NCBI GenBank assembly: GCA_947683425.1
Contig: CANTUQ010000020.1
Span: 6,451,001-6,515,000, forward strand
Reading direction: 5' to 3'
DNA: 64,000 nt
Source: Excoecaria cochinchinensis
Lineage: Eukaryota; Streptophyta; Magnoliopsida; Malpighiales; Euphorbiaceae
A model generated the notes under the pieces. It saw only the letters and a list, made by a program, of their open reading frames with translations. It was not told where the DNA came from and did no database searches. The position numbers were made by a program, and so were the translations under genes. This document shows positions 1-10,757 of this stretch, in pieces. Each line of letters opens with the position of its first letter. Position 1 is the stretch's first letter.

Positions 1-33
1 GTACAATGCGAGCAAACTCCCAAAATCTTGCCA

Positions 34-80
34 CCTACACGGGAAAAGAACCCGTGCTAAGCGATAACGCTTAGTGGGGA
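34..80 (-). promoter_or_regulatory. Paired stem-loop with acceptor-like TAG/GT (T1)
   Basis: On the minus strand CTAAGCGTTATCGCTTAG forms stem 1. CACGGG...CCCGTG forms stem 2, with a T-rich loop, and is followed at once by TAG/GTGG. Read as RNA this is a pyrimidine-rich tract ending in a 3' splice site (intron end at 35). The same module occurs in all eleven Tekay/G LTR copies here that reach this point. The splice-site role is inferred. Confidence 0.7.
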
Positions 81-372
81 GGAGAAACAGACAAGAAAGC
101 ACTAACAAAAATACAAGTAATAACATGCATCAAGAGAATAAAGCATACACTTACTGTATTCACTATAAAAGCAGGAAAATTTGAAATACAAAACATATGT
201 AATCACTATATCCATTCACTAACATACCTGACACAATTACACTAACTGAAACTGATTCACTAAGGTAAAACAATTAATTCAAATAACAATACACAACATA
301 TATATATATACACATAACACATCACAACTGCCTGAACTTCACTTGTGGTGGATACGGGAAAAACACTACACT

Positions 373-487
373 AAAACTGGAGGCTAGGCCTCAATAGCAT
401 CACTAAGACCCTATTAGCGGGGTCATCGCTCAAAACCGGAGGCTAGGCCTCAACGGTATCACTACCCTATAAGCGGGGTCATCGCCC
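373..487. repeat. Two-copy tandem repeat inside T1
   Basis: Two adjacent units of 59 and 56 bp share GGAGGCTAGGCCTCAA and AGCGGGGTCATCGC. Each unit has a short self-complementary core (GAGGCTAGGCCTC). It lies in the interior of the LTR. Confidence 0.8.
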
Positions 488-529
488 TTTCGGAAAGTAA
501 ATATAGGTAGCTGCACTCACTAACCCTTT

Positions 530-543
530 ATAAGCATGCTTAT
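530..543. promoter_or_regulatory. 14-bp palindrome ATAAGCATGCTTAT (T1)
   Basis: A perfect palindrome followed by CTATCCACTA. The same site is at 8211-8224, 32698-32711 and 47937-47950. At 11718-11731, 50697-50710 and 54436-54449 it is TTAGGCATGCCTAA, with both arms changed together. It always lies roughly 500-1000 nt on the LTR-start side of the paired stem-loop. Confidence 0.65.
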
Positions 544-776
544 CTATCCACTACACTGACATTTCAGGCCAATCCCACTCACTCAAGTTAAAACATTTGA
601 CATAATTGGGTAAAACAAATTGAAACCTATACATGCCCAAGAATTACCATTACAACTCTAATCATGTATTAATTGAAGTATTAATAAGTCTAAATCATGC
701 ACTAGAAAGATAACATGTCGAACAAGATAAGAAGAGGACAATTCCGAATCAAAACAGGGCAAAAGAAGAGTCCTAC

Positions 777-1020
777 TATCGCGATCTCGACTGGGAGTCG
801 TGCTCGCGACAGAGGGGAAGACGCTGCGGTAAGATAGAGGGGAGGAGCACGACTCGTGCTCAAGGAGCACATCTCGTGCATATGCACAACACCATCTGAG
901 CACGACTCGTGCTCAGCAAAAACTTGCCCTCCGAGTCGTGCTGAATAGCATGAGTCGGACGCCCCCTCTCTCAATCACACAAAAAAACTCGATGGGCAGG
1001 AGAAATTGCTTCTGTTGCGA
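777..1020. repeat. CpG-rich palindromic cassette (T1)
   Basis: A CpG-dense island in AT-rich LTR sequence. It is built from short near-palindromes such as GAGCACGACTCGTGCTC, GTCGTGCTCGCGACAG and a terminal CTTCTGTTGCGATCATGACAG. Overlapping short frames here are by-products of the repeat, not genes. Confidence 0.7.
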
Positions 1021-1668
1021 TCATGACAGAAATAATTTTTACCAACCTAGAAATGCCCCAAACACTCTGCTCATCAAAATCACTCAAACACCCATCACAT
1101 AAACATGCAAAATTCTTACTTCAAAGCCCAATTCCACCTCCAGAACATTCCCAAAGCCAAAGAAACGTGTATTATATAATAATCAACCATAACTCATCAT
1201 GGATTCAATCAAAACCAAACTCAAAAATTCATTCTTCTTAAATGCTCATGTTCTTCAAATACACATGCAAACATCACTTTATCACTAACAATTTAACTCA
1301 TAATCACTACTCAATCAAAACATGCCTTTACCCAAATAAAAGACTCAATATTTCAAGAATTAAAGACACAACAAACACGTAATCCATATGAGAACTAGGG
1401 CAAAACCATCACCTAGTAGGGTAAGCAATTTCAACTTGTAAACAAATACAACCAATAAAACTCCCAAACCTGAAATTGTAGCTTCAAACCGAGCCTCTCA
1501 CGATTCTACTTTCTCTTTCCCTTTCTTCTTTCTACGCTCTTCCGATTCTTGCACAAAAACCCAGCCAAGAACACACTTAGATAACCCATCCAAAACACTT
1601 AATCAAAAACCAAAAATGATGAAGAAGAAGAAGAACCCAAGATAAAACTCAAGAATTCCAAGCACTTA

Positions 1669-1673
1669 CCTTC
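1669..1673 (-). other. Splice-donor-like site in T1
   Basis: On the minus strand GAAG/GTAAGTGCT, 438 nt into the LTR and just after a CT-rich leader. Paired with the acceptor-like site at 35 it would define an intron of 1635 nt. Inferred only from consensus and from conservation in the other LTRs. Confidence 0.5.
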
Positions 1674-2107
1674 AAAAACTTAGCTCAAATCAGAAAATCC
1701 AACTTGAAATCTTGAAGATCCACGTTGAGCACACACACAAGAGAGTAGAGAGAGCAGAAAAGTAAAGAGAGGGAAGAAGAGAAGAAAGAAAACGTGAAGG
1801 GAAAGCTAAAAATCTGCTCCTCTTTCCTCTCTCTTCTTTAATGCTCTTCTATCTACCCAATGCTAGGTGTCATGCCCCCATTGGACCCAAGACTCCCCTT
1901 TTGACTAACATGCCAATGCACCAAACACAACTCACACACTATAATCTCTTATAAAATCCACATCCTTAACACCAAACCGATACTCCACTAGATCATTTCC
2001 TTTACTCAAGCTTTATTAATTAAATCCACATACCAAAATTACCAAATTACCCTTAATTTTTCAACTTAACATGCAAATTCCGACTAGGCCCATTTTGGGT
2101 TGTTACA

Positions 2108-3285
2108 CCTGGCGAGTTTTGTAGGCTTCGGTTGTAACTTCCCCTTGTCGATGAAATGAAAGAGGTACTCAGATAAAGGCGCCTTGAGTAGTTCCAGCGG
2201 TTGAAATCTTGGTGGCTCCAACATCTCTCGCACTATCATCACCAAGACTCGAGTTCCCATGATTACCTCTTCCCATGCCATTGCTCCCTCCTTTAAGGAT
2301 TACTAGCTGCTCGTTATTAATGGGATCCTGGACTTGACCTTTCAGGGTTTAGCAATCGTCTACTGGATAGCTGGTGTGCTGATGATGATTTAGTTGCCTC
2401 TGACCTCTAGCTGGCCTGGCCGACCGTGGTCGTGCGTTCTCTTCAATGCTTGATTCAAAGATCTGCCTACGCCAAAACCACTTTTTTGGGCTGTTCTAAT
2501 CGCTAATACTTCTTCCATCCCCCAAGTGTCGACACAGCCGTTACTCCCATGCAGCCGACCTCTTTTTTCTAAGTTTATAGAGACTTCCTTGCGATTAGCC
2601 GAGGTAGTTGCAAGTTTGGCCTTTAAAATTTCTTCTTCGAGGACGTCCATCCTTCTTTTCAAGCCTCGTGCCATTGCCAGAAACCCATTCTTTGAAACAT
2701 GCTCTTTGCCTCTCCGCTCAGATGATGGAGCAACAGGTGACTCTCCTCTAGACTTAGTGAGTGGTAAGCATACTTCCTTAGTTGGATCACATTCCTTTTA
2801 GGGCAAGGTAGGAGCAATAGGTTGCTGCCTGACGGGTGGTATCACAGCAGTGACTAAATTCTCCATAATAGCTATCGTCCCGGCTTCAAACTTTTCAAAC
2901 CTACCTTCCATCTTCTTCCACATTACCTCCTCAACTTTAGGCATCTTGCCCTTTACTAAGACCAAGTCCTCTTCGAAGAAATCATCGTCAGGATCTACGA
3001 AACTCTTGGGCTTGGGTGCACCCCTGAATCAGCCACTGGTGGGAGTAAAATCACTGGAGGATCCTCCCTAACCAAACCTGACTTCTCTTGTCCTACTGCA
3101 AGAACAACTACTGGCTTTCTAGCGAGCTGGGTTGTTGTAGCAGTCATGTTCCTCATCATGGCCATCACCCTATTCTCAAACTCCTCCAATCTCCTACTTA
3201 CTTCCTCAATAATCAAAGCACGAATTGCCTCCATCTCTATCGAAGGCTCAACCATACTAAATTCTGCTGAAAAGTCTGAAGACAA
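2108..3285 (-). pseudogene. Ogre/Tat-like gag, broken (minus strand)
   Basis: Remains of the gag of the element whose 5' LTR is O1. The N-terminal part (3285-2995) is a charged, probably coiled-coil segment (residues like EEVSRRLEEFENRVMAMM). Later pieces sit in shifted frames with several stops. The piece at 2281-2108 reads PPRFQPLELLKAPLSEYLFH, the proline-rich segment that in Tat gags comes just before the CCHC-like knuckle. The capsid-like core seen in the sister copy at 45400-45900 is not found between these parts, so an internal deletion is likely. The frame ends abruptly at T1, before the knuckle. No function remains. The family call rests on the matching copy at 44884-46288 and the shared PBS and LTR. 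Confidence 0.7.
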
Positions 3286-4172
3286 AGTCTCAATGCCCTC
3301 TGAAAGTGAATCTAAACCCCCAAACTGATACCCTTCATGGCAACTTTAAGATGGGATTTCTAATCAGTTGTCCACTGGGATCCCTAGACCACCCGAACGA
3401 ATTTATGATGGTTGCATAGCTCACCTTGTCAGAATGATGCATGAATGACATATACGATGCATGATCGTGAGTCGTGCAGCACTTCACAACCACATACAAG
3501 CAAGTATATCCTTCCAACCTTTTAACTCCCACACACGAGGTCAATTGGTCTCTCCCTAGGTGGGCTTAATCCATGGGTCAACAGGGGACCTTATGAACGT
3601 ACCTAGTGCATAGCAAAAAGCCAGTAGCATAACGCCTCTCAGAATATACATGCGTATGAGTTTCGGCCATTAAGTATTCAAACACTTCAATCAAATTAAG
3701 GTGACCCCACCGGGGCATGAAAGCCTTTGACGAAAGTCAACTCAATTAATTTAATTTTGTTCAATACATGATGGCCCACATGACAAGCATTGTATGATGG
3801 TTCATCTCACCTAGGGGAAGTATCTATTGCCAATACATAAGCTTTAGTCAAGGTGATGTTGCTTTAGGGATACCCAAGCATGGTCCCTGCCAATGGGTCT
3901 AGCTCATCACAAGCATAACGACCGATCGGGTCTCCATTTGATATACCATGATGGAACAAGGCTTAGGCTGGTGATTAACCTGAGCATTTCCCTATAATGA
4001 GTGAAAGTAGGGTTGTGTTTTAGGAATGCACCGGGGTAAAATAAGGGTACAAACTAATATAACTCTAAGGCTTTAGCATGATGCAATGCAATTTTAGAAG
4101 AGAGATGGAATTTTAGTTTCAAAAACTCAATTATACATTTTAACCAAGACACTTTCGAAGCAACATCAGAAA
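3286..4172 (-). other. Tat untranslated leader
   Basis: About 890 nt between PBS and gag of the minus-strand Tat element. No convincing frame. It has the same landmarks as the plus-strand leader at 44006-44883: a GCATTGCATCATGCTA-like stretch, the CGGTGCATTCCT block and a GGGCTTGACCCATGG-like block. It is therefore a conserved leader and not host sequence. Confidence 0.75.
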
Positions 4173-4191
4173 GTCTCCAATGGAGTCACCA
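4173..4191 (-). other. Primer binding site, Tat type
   Basis: On the minus strand TGGTGACTCCATTGGAGAC, one base after the LTR end. It corresponds to TGGCGACTCTACTGGGGA at 43988-44005 in the sister element. This type is known from Ogre/Tat elements and is attributed to tRNA-Arg. It has diverged slightly here. Confidence 0.8.
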
Positions 4192-5316
4192 TTGTGATAT
4201 GTGCCGAACCGGGAAGGCCCTCTTATAGCTCGCTTTTAGAGCTCGAGAGATTGGTTCGCGTCATTTGATCTTGGGTAACATGAGACATTTTGGAATCCCC
4301 ACCTAATAGAACATTAGGGAAGATCATCTAGCCTCATGACCTTTAGGCACCTTTGAGATATTTTGGAATCGCCACCCAATTTACAAAAAATTTGGAAAGG
4401 TCATCTAACCTCTATGATCTAAACCAAAGAGTGGTTCGGAACTCCACTCTTAATTATGCCTTGGTTAATTATAAATGCGTTTTTAGATTATAAATTTCCA
4501 TCTCTCTTCTCATACAATTAATACAATTTATTTAAAGGCGCAATTCAAGAATCGAGAAAGCGGTAAATGAAAGCTATAAATAAAGCAGTAAATAAAGCGG
4601 TAAACACACAAAGCCACACCATTTACAAAGTAGAAATTGGGACAAAATACAATCCCCAAATGAAAGAAAGCTAAGTAAAATTGCCCCAAAAATAATTAAT
4701 TAGAAGGGCCCACAAGATATATATAAACATAAAGTTAAACAATCAAGCAAAATTAATCAAAAGAGGAGACATACATAAATCGGGATATTTGTTCGGTTTG
4801 GAAACATTGGTTCCTTCATGCTCACTTAAAGAGGTATCGAAGAGTTATTTTGGCTATTAGCTTGAAAACTGGGATGAGTTATCCCATTTTTTGAAAATTT
4901 AACTCTTCCTTTCAATTTGTGACATTTTTACATTCGTTGGCTAAAATTAAGGACATCGGTCCTAATTTATTAATAAAATTCCAATTTAGTCATAAAAATA
5001 TTTTTGTGATTTTTTAACTGACACGCGTGTGAAATAAAACTATTTGATTTGCAAATAAATACAATCACATAAATAAGGGGTAGGTAAGGTCTCACCCAAG
5101 TGATGTATCCTCCTACGGGTCGTAATCCCTTCGTTTGGTCACGAAAATACTCACACAAGCAAGATCACATTTTAAATCCCAATAAAAAAACAACAATAAA
5201 AATATTATCAATAATTCTAAAATCAACTAAATAATAATGGAAATAAGGGAAACATAGCATAAAATTAACACACATACAAAAGGAATTAAGAAGCCCCACA
5301 AAACTAGCCATGCAAA

Positions 5317-5405
5317 CATAATAATAACAATAATAATAATAAAACAACAATAACATCAACAGCAACAACGACAACCACAACAACAACAATAACAATAACA
5401 ATAAC

Positions 5406-5486
<81 letters not shown>

Positions 5487-5576
5487 AATGATAATAATAG
5501 TAATGATAATAATAACAATGACAATAATAATAATAATAAAAACGATAAACAAATAATAATAACAACAACAATGATA

Positions 5577-5628
<52 letters not shown>

Positions 5629-5635
5629 GTTGATA
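5317..5635. repeat. ATT/AAT microsatellite within O1
   Basis: Long runs of AAT with AAC and GAT variants. O4 has an ATT array at the comparable position (37365-37587 and 42649-42840), so the array belongs to the element. The long Leu-, Ile- or Tyr-rich frames across it are artefacts. Confidence 0.9.
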
Positions 5636-6124
5636 AATAAAATGAAATGAGATGGTGAAAATGGATCCAAGAATTTTTACCCTCTGATTTGATGATATAA
5701 AAGAAAGATGTTTGAATCCGACTTCCCTTGTCAAAGTTCAAAACAGATTTGAAGTAACTCAAACACTCAAAAAAACTAAAAAGAAAACCAAAAGATTTTT
5801 GACTTTTGTTTGATAATAAACTCAAGATCAGGGAATTGATTTCCCTATCTCAAGCTAAACTCAAACTCAAAATCACTTTTCTAGATTCCAAAAGATCAAA
5901 AGGAGAAATTTCACTTTTTTGAAAGATTTTTCTCTAGAACACTCTCTTGTTTTATTTTTTTTTCTCCATTTTTTCTAAGAAAATCAACCTCTCTTCCAAA
6001 TGAAAAGTCTTTCTACTTTATTTTCCCATTTCCTCTCAAAAGGGGAAAGGACAAAGCCCCCTTTCTGTTACTCTTCCCCCAAAAATCCCTGAAAACAGAA
6101 AGAAACGGTCCCCAAAATCTATGA

Positions 6125-6275
6125 AAAATCAGATTTCGCAGGTGGGAAAGTGACATGAGGGAGCCTGCCCGAGGTGGGTGGCAGCACGTCGCGCACCCAG
6201 GTGCAGGCATCGCCTACTAGGCGCACAATATACCGCACCCACGGGGCGGCCTCGCGCCGCACGCGAAGCCCCAAA
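6125..6275. other. GC island of Tat LTR O1
   Basis: A GC- and CpG-rich block in an LTR that is otherwise AT-rich. It begins about 250 bp from the LTR start. Blocks at the same offset but with unlike sequence occur in O2, O3, O4 and O5. Confidence 0.7.
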
Positions 6276-6526
6276 AAATGTTCCTTCCAAAAATAAAAAT
6301 AAAATATAAAATGGAAAATAAAAAAATAAAAATAGAAAGAAAATAAATAAAAAAACACAATAAAACCGAAATAAATATAAGTAAATAAAATTTAAAGTAT
6401 TTTGTTACAGATATAAGAACTTGACAAGGGGAATGATCGATTCTCACATTATCGCCAACAAATTGGTCCTTATTTTCATCATTGGGTAATCCTGATCTTG
6501 GACTATCTCGGGACCCGGTGTCTACA

Positions 6527-7028
6527 ATATGGTTACTCTCTATTCTGTTTGCACCGAGGTTACGATTATGTATTATGTACCTAATGATGATATATGTTTG
6601 TGCATACATTATATGTGTCTGGTTTCCTTGACTGTTGTGAGTATTTGTCCATTTCATGTTAATTTCCCACTAAACTTTATGCTTAGCATGGGTGCTCTGT
6701 CCGTGTAGGTACTGAAGATAAAGTTAGCGCCAAGGACGTTTTGTGTTAGTCAAGGCCAACACATTTATAAAAGAACCCATATGTAGGGTTTTCATTTTTT
6801 ATATAAGTTTTATCTTATGTTTTTTTGGCTTGTAATTATATATTTTAAGACAGTAATTAGATATGTATATTATTGGAATGGTTGTTGAGTAATGCAATGA
6901 GATATGGATTTTATTACAATTTCTTGTATAGTTTATTGAAATGATGAAATTTTATATTTCTAACTATTAGACATGTATTATTTTTGTACACTCTCTTATT
7001 CTCCAAAAGGGGTATAAGGGGTGTTACA
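6527..7028 (+). mobile_element. LTR 3' fragment G3
   Basis: Ends in GGGGTATAAGGGGTGTTACA at 7028, like G1 (GGGTATAAGGGTGTTACA). It has the paired stem-loop at 6666-6710, with CTAAACTTTATGCTTAG as stem 1. The left part is cut off by O1. The stem-loop lies 320 nt from the LTR end, the spacing seen in the other copies. Confidence 0.7.
6666..6710 (+). promoter_or_regulatory. Paired stem-loop with acceptor-like TAG/GT (G3)
   Basis: Stem 1 is CTAAAC...GCTTAG with one mismatch. Stem 2 is CATGG...CCGTG, containing a T-G wobble, followed by TAG/GTAC (intron end at 6708). Confidence 0.6.
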
Positions 7029-7330
7029 ATTTCTACCCCGGGTACACTGATTAATCTCAAAAAAAATACAACTCTCAACTAACCCGGTATTTGGGCCATT
7101 ACATGGCCAATAGAACATAACCATTTCCAATTCATTCTTTTTCCTTCAAATCAATTCTAAACCACTTATTATTCAATTCTAACATCAATTATGCCATAAA
7201 ATAAACTAAACATAACTCATTCTATATTTTTCATTCTAACCATAATATAATTACCAACGAGAAAATGTTCAATTAAATTCCAATAATTCTCAATTAATTA
7301 ACATACACTCAATTTCCATCATATGTTCAT
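7029..7330. other. Unassigned stretch with a stray LTR end
   Basis: Positions 7079-7102 read CGGTATTTGGGCCATTACA. On the minus strand this is TGTAATGGCCCAAATACCGG, close to the first bases of G1 (TGTAATAGCCCAAATACCGG). It is probably the start of a broken minus-strand LTR. From 7103 to 7330 the sequence is AT-rich and I recognise nothing in it. Confidence 0.4.
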
Positions 7331-7680
7331 TGTAACACCCCAATACCCCTCGGCAGAAATATCGGGTTGCCACACACACAAATAAGCATACATAAACACT
7401 CAAGTATAAATAAAGCGGAAGCATACCAAAACATACATAAACCTACTATAAGCAGAAACATTATGAAACCGACCATACTTGTATTAATAACCTTATAAAT
7501 GTATAAATTACAAAAGATTATCACTCTTACATTACATGATCCAAAAGCCATATATTAACAATTACAAACATTCTCTTAACCGAACCTCCATTACAAAAAG
7601 AATCATAAACAAAAGAAAACTCCATTATAACTCCTAGTGGCCAGCAAATGGACAACTCTCAAAACTGAACCGAACCAGCA

Positions 7681-7728
7681 TACCTACACGGGAAAAACAC
7701 CCGTGCTAAGTGATAACGCTTCGTGGGG
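7681..7728 (-). promoter_or_regulatory. Paired stem-loop with acceptor-like TAG/GT (T2)
   Basis: Stem 2 is intact (CACGGG...CCCGTG) and followed by TAG/GTATGC. Stem 1 has mismatches (TAAGTGATAACGCTTCG on the plus strand). Confidence 0.65.
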
Positions 7729-8460
7729 ATATACAGAAACAAAGGACTTCTTGCAAAGTCACAACAATACATATTTATACATATATTTAGGCATACACAC
7801 TTACAACTTATATCAATGAGCAAGGCATAACATTAATATGAACATAATTATCAATAACACATCTATATCACTTCCCTGTACCTTTCATGCTCACAAATAT
7901 CATGTACATATTCACAATACATAACACATGCCTTTGTCATAACAATATCATATACATTTACTAAAGCATGTACCTAACTCAAGCATCAACATGAATGCTC
8001 AAATACACTTGATAGATCACAACTATACATGCCTATCCATAATCATTCAATCACTTAAACCATAGTTTGAATTCTCATTAATGGTGGATACGGGTGCACT
8101 AGATACTGACTAGCAGTATCAAACATTAGAGACCGAAGTCTCAAATCACTAGTTACCCGAAGGTAACAAAAACAGTCCAAACACAAGCAGCTGCAAAACA
8201 CTAGCCCTTTATAAGCATGCTTATCTATATCCATTACCTTGACCCTTTAGGCTTTACATATAACTCTAGTCACTATATCATATACTCAAGTATCCATCCA
8301 TGATTACATTTCACTCAATTCATGTACAAGTTGAACAAACCATTAAGCATATTCTTCGTACATATAAAGAATGCATATAATCTTTATAATCCATGATAAA
8401 ACATATTCCAATGCAATACCACACACCATTAAAGATAAAAGACTTACATTCACAAGACTA

Positions 8461-8690
8461 CATGGTGTCGTGCTCGTGACCCTTGCCGCGCTCGCAACAA
8501 AACCCAACACACACAGATGTTGTGCATGCGGGCCTCGTCGACCTCGCGATAGAATGCCAAAGTGGCTTCTGTCACGCTCGCGACAAAACTTGGCACAGCT
8601 CGGCCATGCAGGAGAAAGCTCAGCAGGGCTCGGCATTGCACCGTATGCAAACTTCGCCAAGGAGTGTTCTGTCTCGCTTGCAACATAATA
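8461..8690. repeat. CpG-rich palindromic cassette (T2)
   Basis: Contains TGTCGTGCTCGTGAC, CTTCTGTCACGCTCGCGACA and related units. It lies within the putative LTR intron. The many overlapping short frames are by-products. Confidence 0.7.
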
Positions 8691-9423
8691 GAACTAAGTG
8701 TTCAGCTCCAAACTACACAATCCACTCATGCACTACCTTCAAAATCATGTCAAAAGCACTTCTAAACTCTATTTCAATATAGTACACAATCAAATACTAA
8801 TATCAATCAAAATGGCAAATAATCATAATGACCATAACAAGTGCTCTACATACCAAAATCTATACATATACAACATGCAAAGTTTACTATAACTCTCAAT
8901 TGAACTATAGCACTAATTCAAGCATACCGATTTACCATTTACTCAAACATACAACACATACATTTCTCATAAATTACACAAACTCAGCATACCTTTACCA
9001 CCTAACATAATTACTAGCTCAACTCATACATGCAATCAAATTAAAAAGGCACACGATCCCTACATCTAGGAAACAGCTGAACTCTCCTCTTCAAGTTCAC
9101 ACTTTCTCTTTGCCTTTTCCTTCCTTTTATCCAATGCTTCTTTCACAAATCCAATAACACACTTAATCCAATATTTCATACAATCTCAAAATCAAGAGCA
9201 GAATGAGTAGAAGAATATCACACTAATCCAATTTGTACTTACCTTCTTAGTTCACACGAAAAACCACTTCAAACCATCCAATTCAAATCAAACTCTAAAT
9301 GAACCAAATGGAGGAGAAGACCAAAAGTTCAAAATGCTAAATTGAAGAACAAAAGAACCAAGAGAGAGGAAGAGGTGGCCAAACCACACATGCAAATTTG
9401 AGATAGCTTTTGTCTTCCAAAAG

Positions 9424-9438
9424 TCCTTATATATGCAT
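9424..9438 (-). promoter_or_regulatory. TATA-like box of T2
   Basis: Minus strand GCATATATAAGGACTTTTGG. The equivalent place in T6 reads GCAATATAAGGATTTTTGAG (46643-46662). A CT-rich stretch follows, then the donor-like site about 185 nt downstream. A start about 30 nt after the box is an inference. Confidence 0.5.
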
Positions 9439-9458
9439 ACAAAGTGGGGTGTATGCAA

Positions 9459-10286
9459 CACTCTCTCGACATGAATCAAAATGCCTAAAACATGCAATTA
9501 AAATTCTAACTCACAATTTTCATTAATGAATTAAAGGTTTCTATTTACATATTCCAAGAATAAAAGCCAACCTATAGCAATTATCTCAACATACCGATTT
9601 CTCAAAATACATTTTGATAATGAAATTCTATTAGATTTTAAATAAAGCAAACTTTCGAATTCCTTTAACTTATAAAGATTATGCAAAAGATACTAATAGA
9701 AAATCTGCATTCAAAAACTCTTAAAGTAGATGGAATTAAAGAATGTTAATAATGAACAAATTCATTAGATTAATATTCATTAATTATTCAGAGAAGAAAT
9801 AAAAGATAAGAGATTAAGATAAAAGTCTTTCAACCCTTTTCTCAACTATTCAAATAGATTTTCTTCTCTTTGATCTTCTTCTTCAAAACATGAAAACTAA
9901 CTAAGAAAATTAACTAGTGAAAAGAAACTATTTAACTAAAATGCAAAAAATTACTTAATAATCATCATCCTATTTTATAGATAACGTTATATATTTATAG
10001 AATACTAAGAGTTATGTCCTTTGGAGATGCCCCTTGCAAATGGTTCCAAAGATTGATAAAGTTAGGTGCCCCTTCAGATGACTTTTCAAGAGAAACTGCT
10101 CCAACGGTCACTTCTGTCGCGATCGCGACAATATCGCGCTCGCAACAGAACGCGGATTTGGCTTTTCCCTTTTCTCTTTTCTTCTTTCGCTTTTCTTCTT
10201 CTATCTGGCCACTCACGATTCGCAACCTCCCATCACGTGTCGTGACTTCGCGTGTGAGTCGTGACTGGTGCTCACGTCTCGCCTTT
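9459..10286 (-). mobile_element. Athila-like 3' LTR, left part
   Basis: Matches the 5' LTR from 26831 to about 27655 with few changes. It begins in mid-LTR at about 9459; about 310 bp of the LTR end is missing. It is interrupted at 10287 by the T3/T4 element and resumes at 21255. The bases before the insertion (CCTTT, 10282-10286) pair with CCTTC at 21255-21259 as a 5-bp TSD with one change. The intact 5' LTR has CCTTC there. Confidence 0.85.
10105..10285. repeat. CpG-rich palindromic cassette (Athila 3' LTR)
   Basis: Contains CTTCTGTCGCGATCGCGACA, ATCGCGCTCGCAACAGAA and several TCGTGACT-type units. The same building blocks occur in the Tekay-like LTRs. The cassette continues after the insertion at 21296-21432. 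Confidence 0.75.
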
Positions 10287-10707
10287 TGTAACACCCCAAC
10301 CCATACGTAGGCGAACCCATCCATGAGGGAGTAAGAAGCCGCACGAGTCGGTGTGTTACCGGACAGAAGCGATACAAAGCGTATAAAAATATGGAAGAAT
10401 TTAAAACTTGAGACGTAAAACTGAACATACATACTTCACAATGCACGTAAACCAAGCAGAAACATTTAGATGTGTAAGTTTACCACCATACAACAGAAGT
10501 TACAGACAGAAGATAAAATAGAGGAAGTTCTTAATAACAAATATTTACATGGTCCAGAATATTACATAAGTATCTTTACATGCTATTACATACACATTTT
10601 ATACAGAATTACAAAATCCTGATAAAGAAGCTGGACAAAGTCCAAAACTCCTAGCTCCTATGTGGCCAACCCTTGCAGATGTGAGACTCGAACCGGACCA
10701 GACCTGC

Positions 10708-10757
10708 CACCTGCACGGGAAAAAGAACCCGTGCTAAGCGATAACGCTTAGTGGGGA
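10708..10757 (-). promoter_or_regulatory. Paired stem-loop with acceptor-like CAG/GT (T3)
   Basis: Stem 1 CTAAGCG/CGCTTAG, stem 2 GCACGGG/CCCGTGC with a T-rich loop, followed by AG/GTGGCAGG. Both stems are perfectly paired here. Confidence 0.7.

Larger units (their letters stand above)
1..2107 (-). mobile_element. Tekay-like LTR T1 (partial, runs off left edge)
   Basis: A minus-strand LTR that starts at 2107 (plus-strand reading ends in ...GGGTTGTTACA) and continues beyond position 1. It interrupts the gag of a minus-strand Tat element, whose reading stops at 2108. On the minus strand it has a CT-rich leader (about 1840-1700), a splice-donor-like GAAG/GTAAGTGCT at 1669, a CpG-rich cassette (777-1020), a palindrome at 530-543, and the paired stem-loop with acceptor-like TAG/GT at 35. 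The opening bases resemble those of T3 and T4, so the same broad family is likely. Whether this is a solo LTR or the end of a full element cannot be told because the left side is missing. Confidence 0.8.
4193..6526 (-). mobile_element. Ogre/Tat-like 5' LTR O1
   Basis: A 2334-bp LTR on the minus strand starting TGTAGACACCGGGTCC (6526) and ending just before the PBS at 4193. It shares with O2-O5 the opening 16 bases followed by a TTACCCAATGATGA-like block, a GC island (6125-6275), a donor-like GAGGGTAAAA (5674-5687), two CCAATG-loop hairpins (4800-4814, 4951-4962) and a PBS-like TGGCGATTCC (4365-4374). It carries a long ATT microsatellite. It is the left-hand Tat element's only LTR in the window. 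The 3' part lies beyond T1. Confidence 0.88.
7331..9458 (-). mobile_element. Tekay-like LTR T2 (3' LTR of the outer element, truncated)
   Basis: Starts (plus reading) TGTAACACCCCAATACCCCT at 7331. It matches T5 over most of its length (for example 8295-8935 against 35662-36330). It is taken as the 3' LTR of the outer minus-strand element whose gag is at 28039-31649. A TATA-like TATATAAGG (minus, about 9434-9424), a CT-rich leader, a donor-like GAAG/GTAAGTACA (intron start 9242) and the paired stem-loop (acceptor end 7684) are present. The LTR stops at about 9458, where Athila LTR sequence begins in mid-LTR. The two were therefore joined by a deletion. Confidence 0.75.

Noticed and set aside
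34..80. Recurrent palindrome taken as a CRISPR repeat or attachment site
   Set aside because: Copies are single, kilobases apart, and always at one place in LTRs of a plant genome.
5165..5825. Long minus-strand frames rich in Leu, Ile and Tyr
   Set aside because: They are translations of the AAT/ATT microsatellite in LTR O1.
7637..7819. Frames over the T2 stem-loop region
   Set aside because: LTR sequence; not open in T5 or T6.
8343..8782. Cluster of overlapping frames on both strands
   Set aside because: Open by chance in the CpG cassette of T2; the T5 copy (35688-36288) has different breaks and no shared protein.
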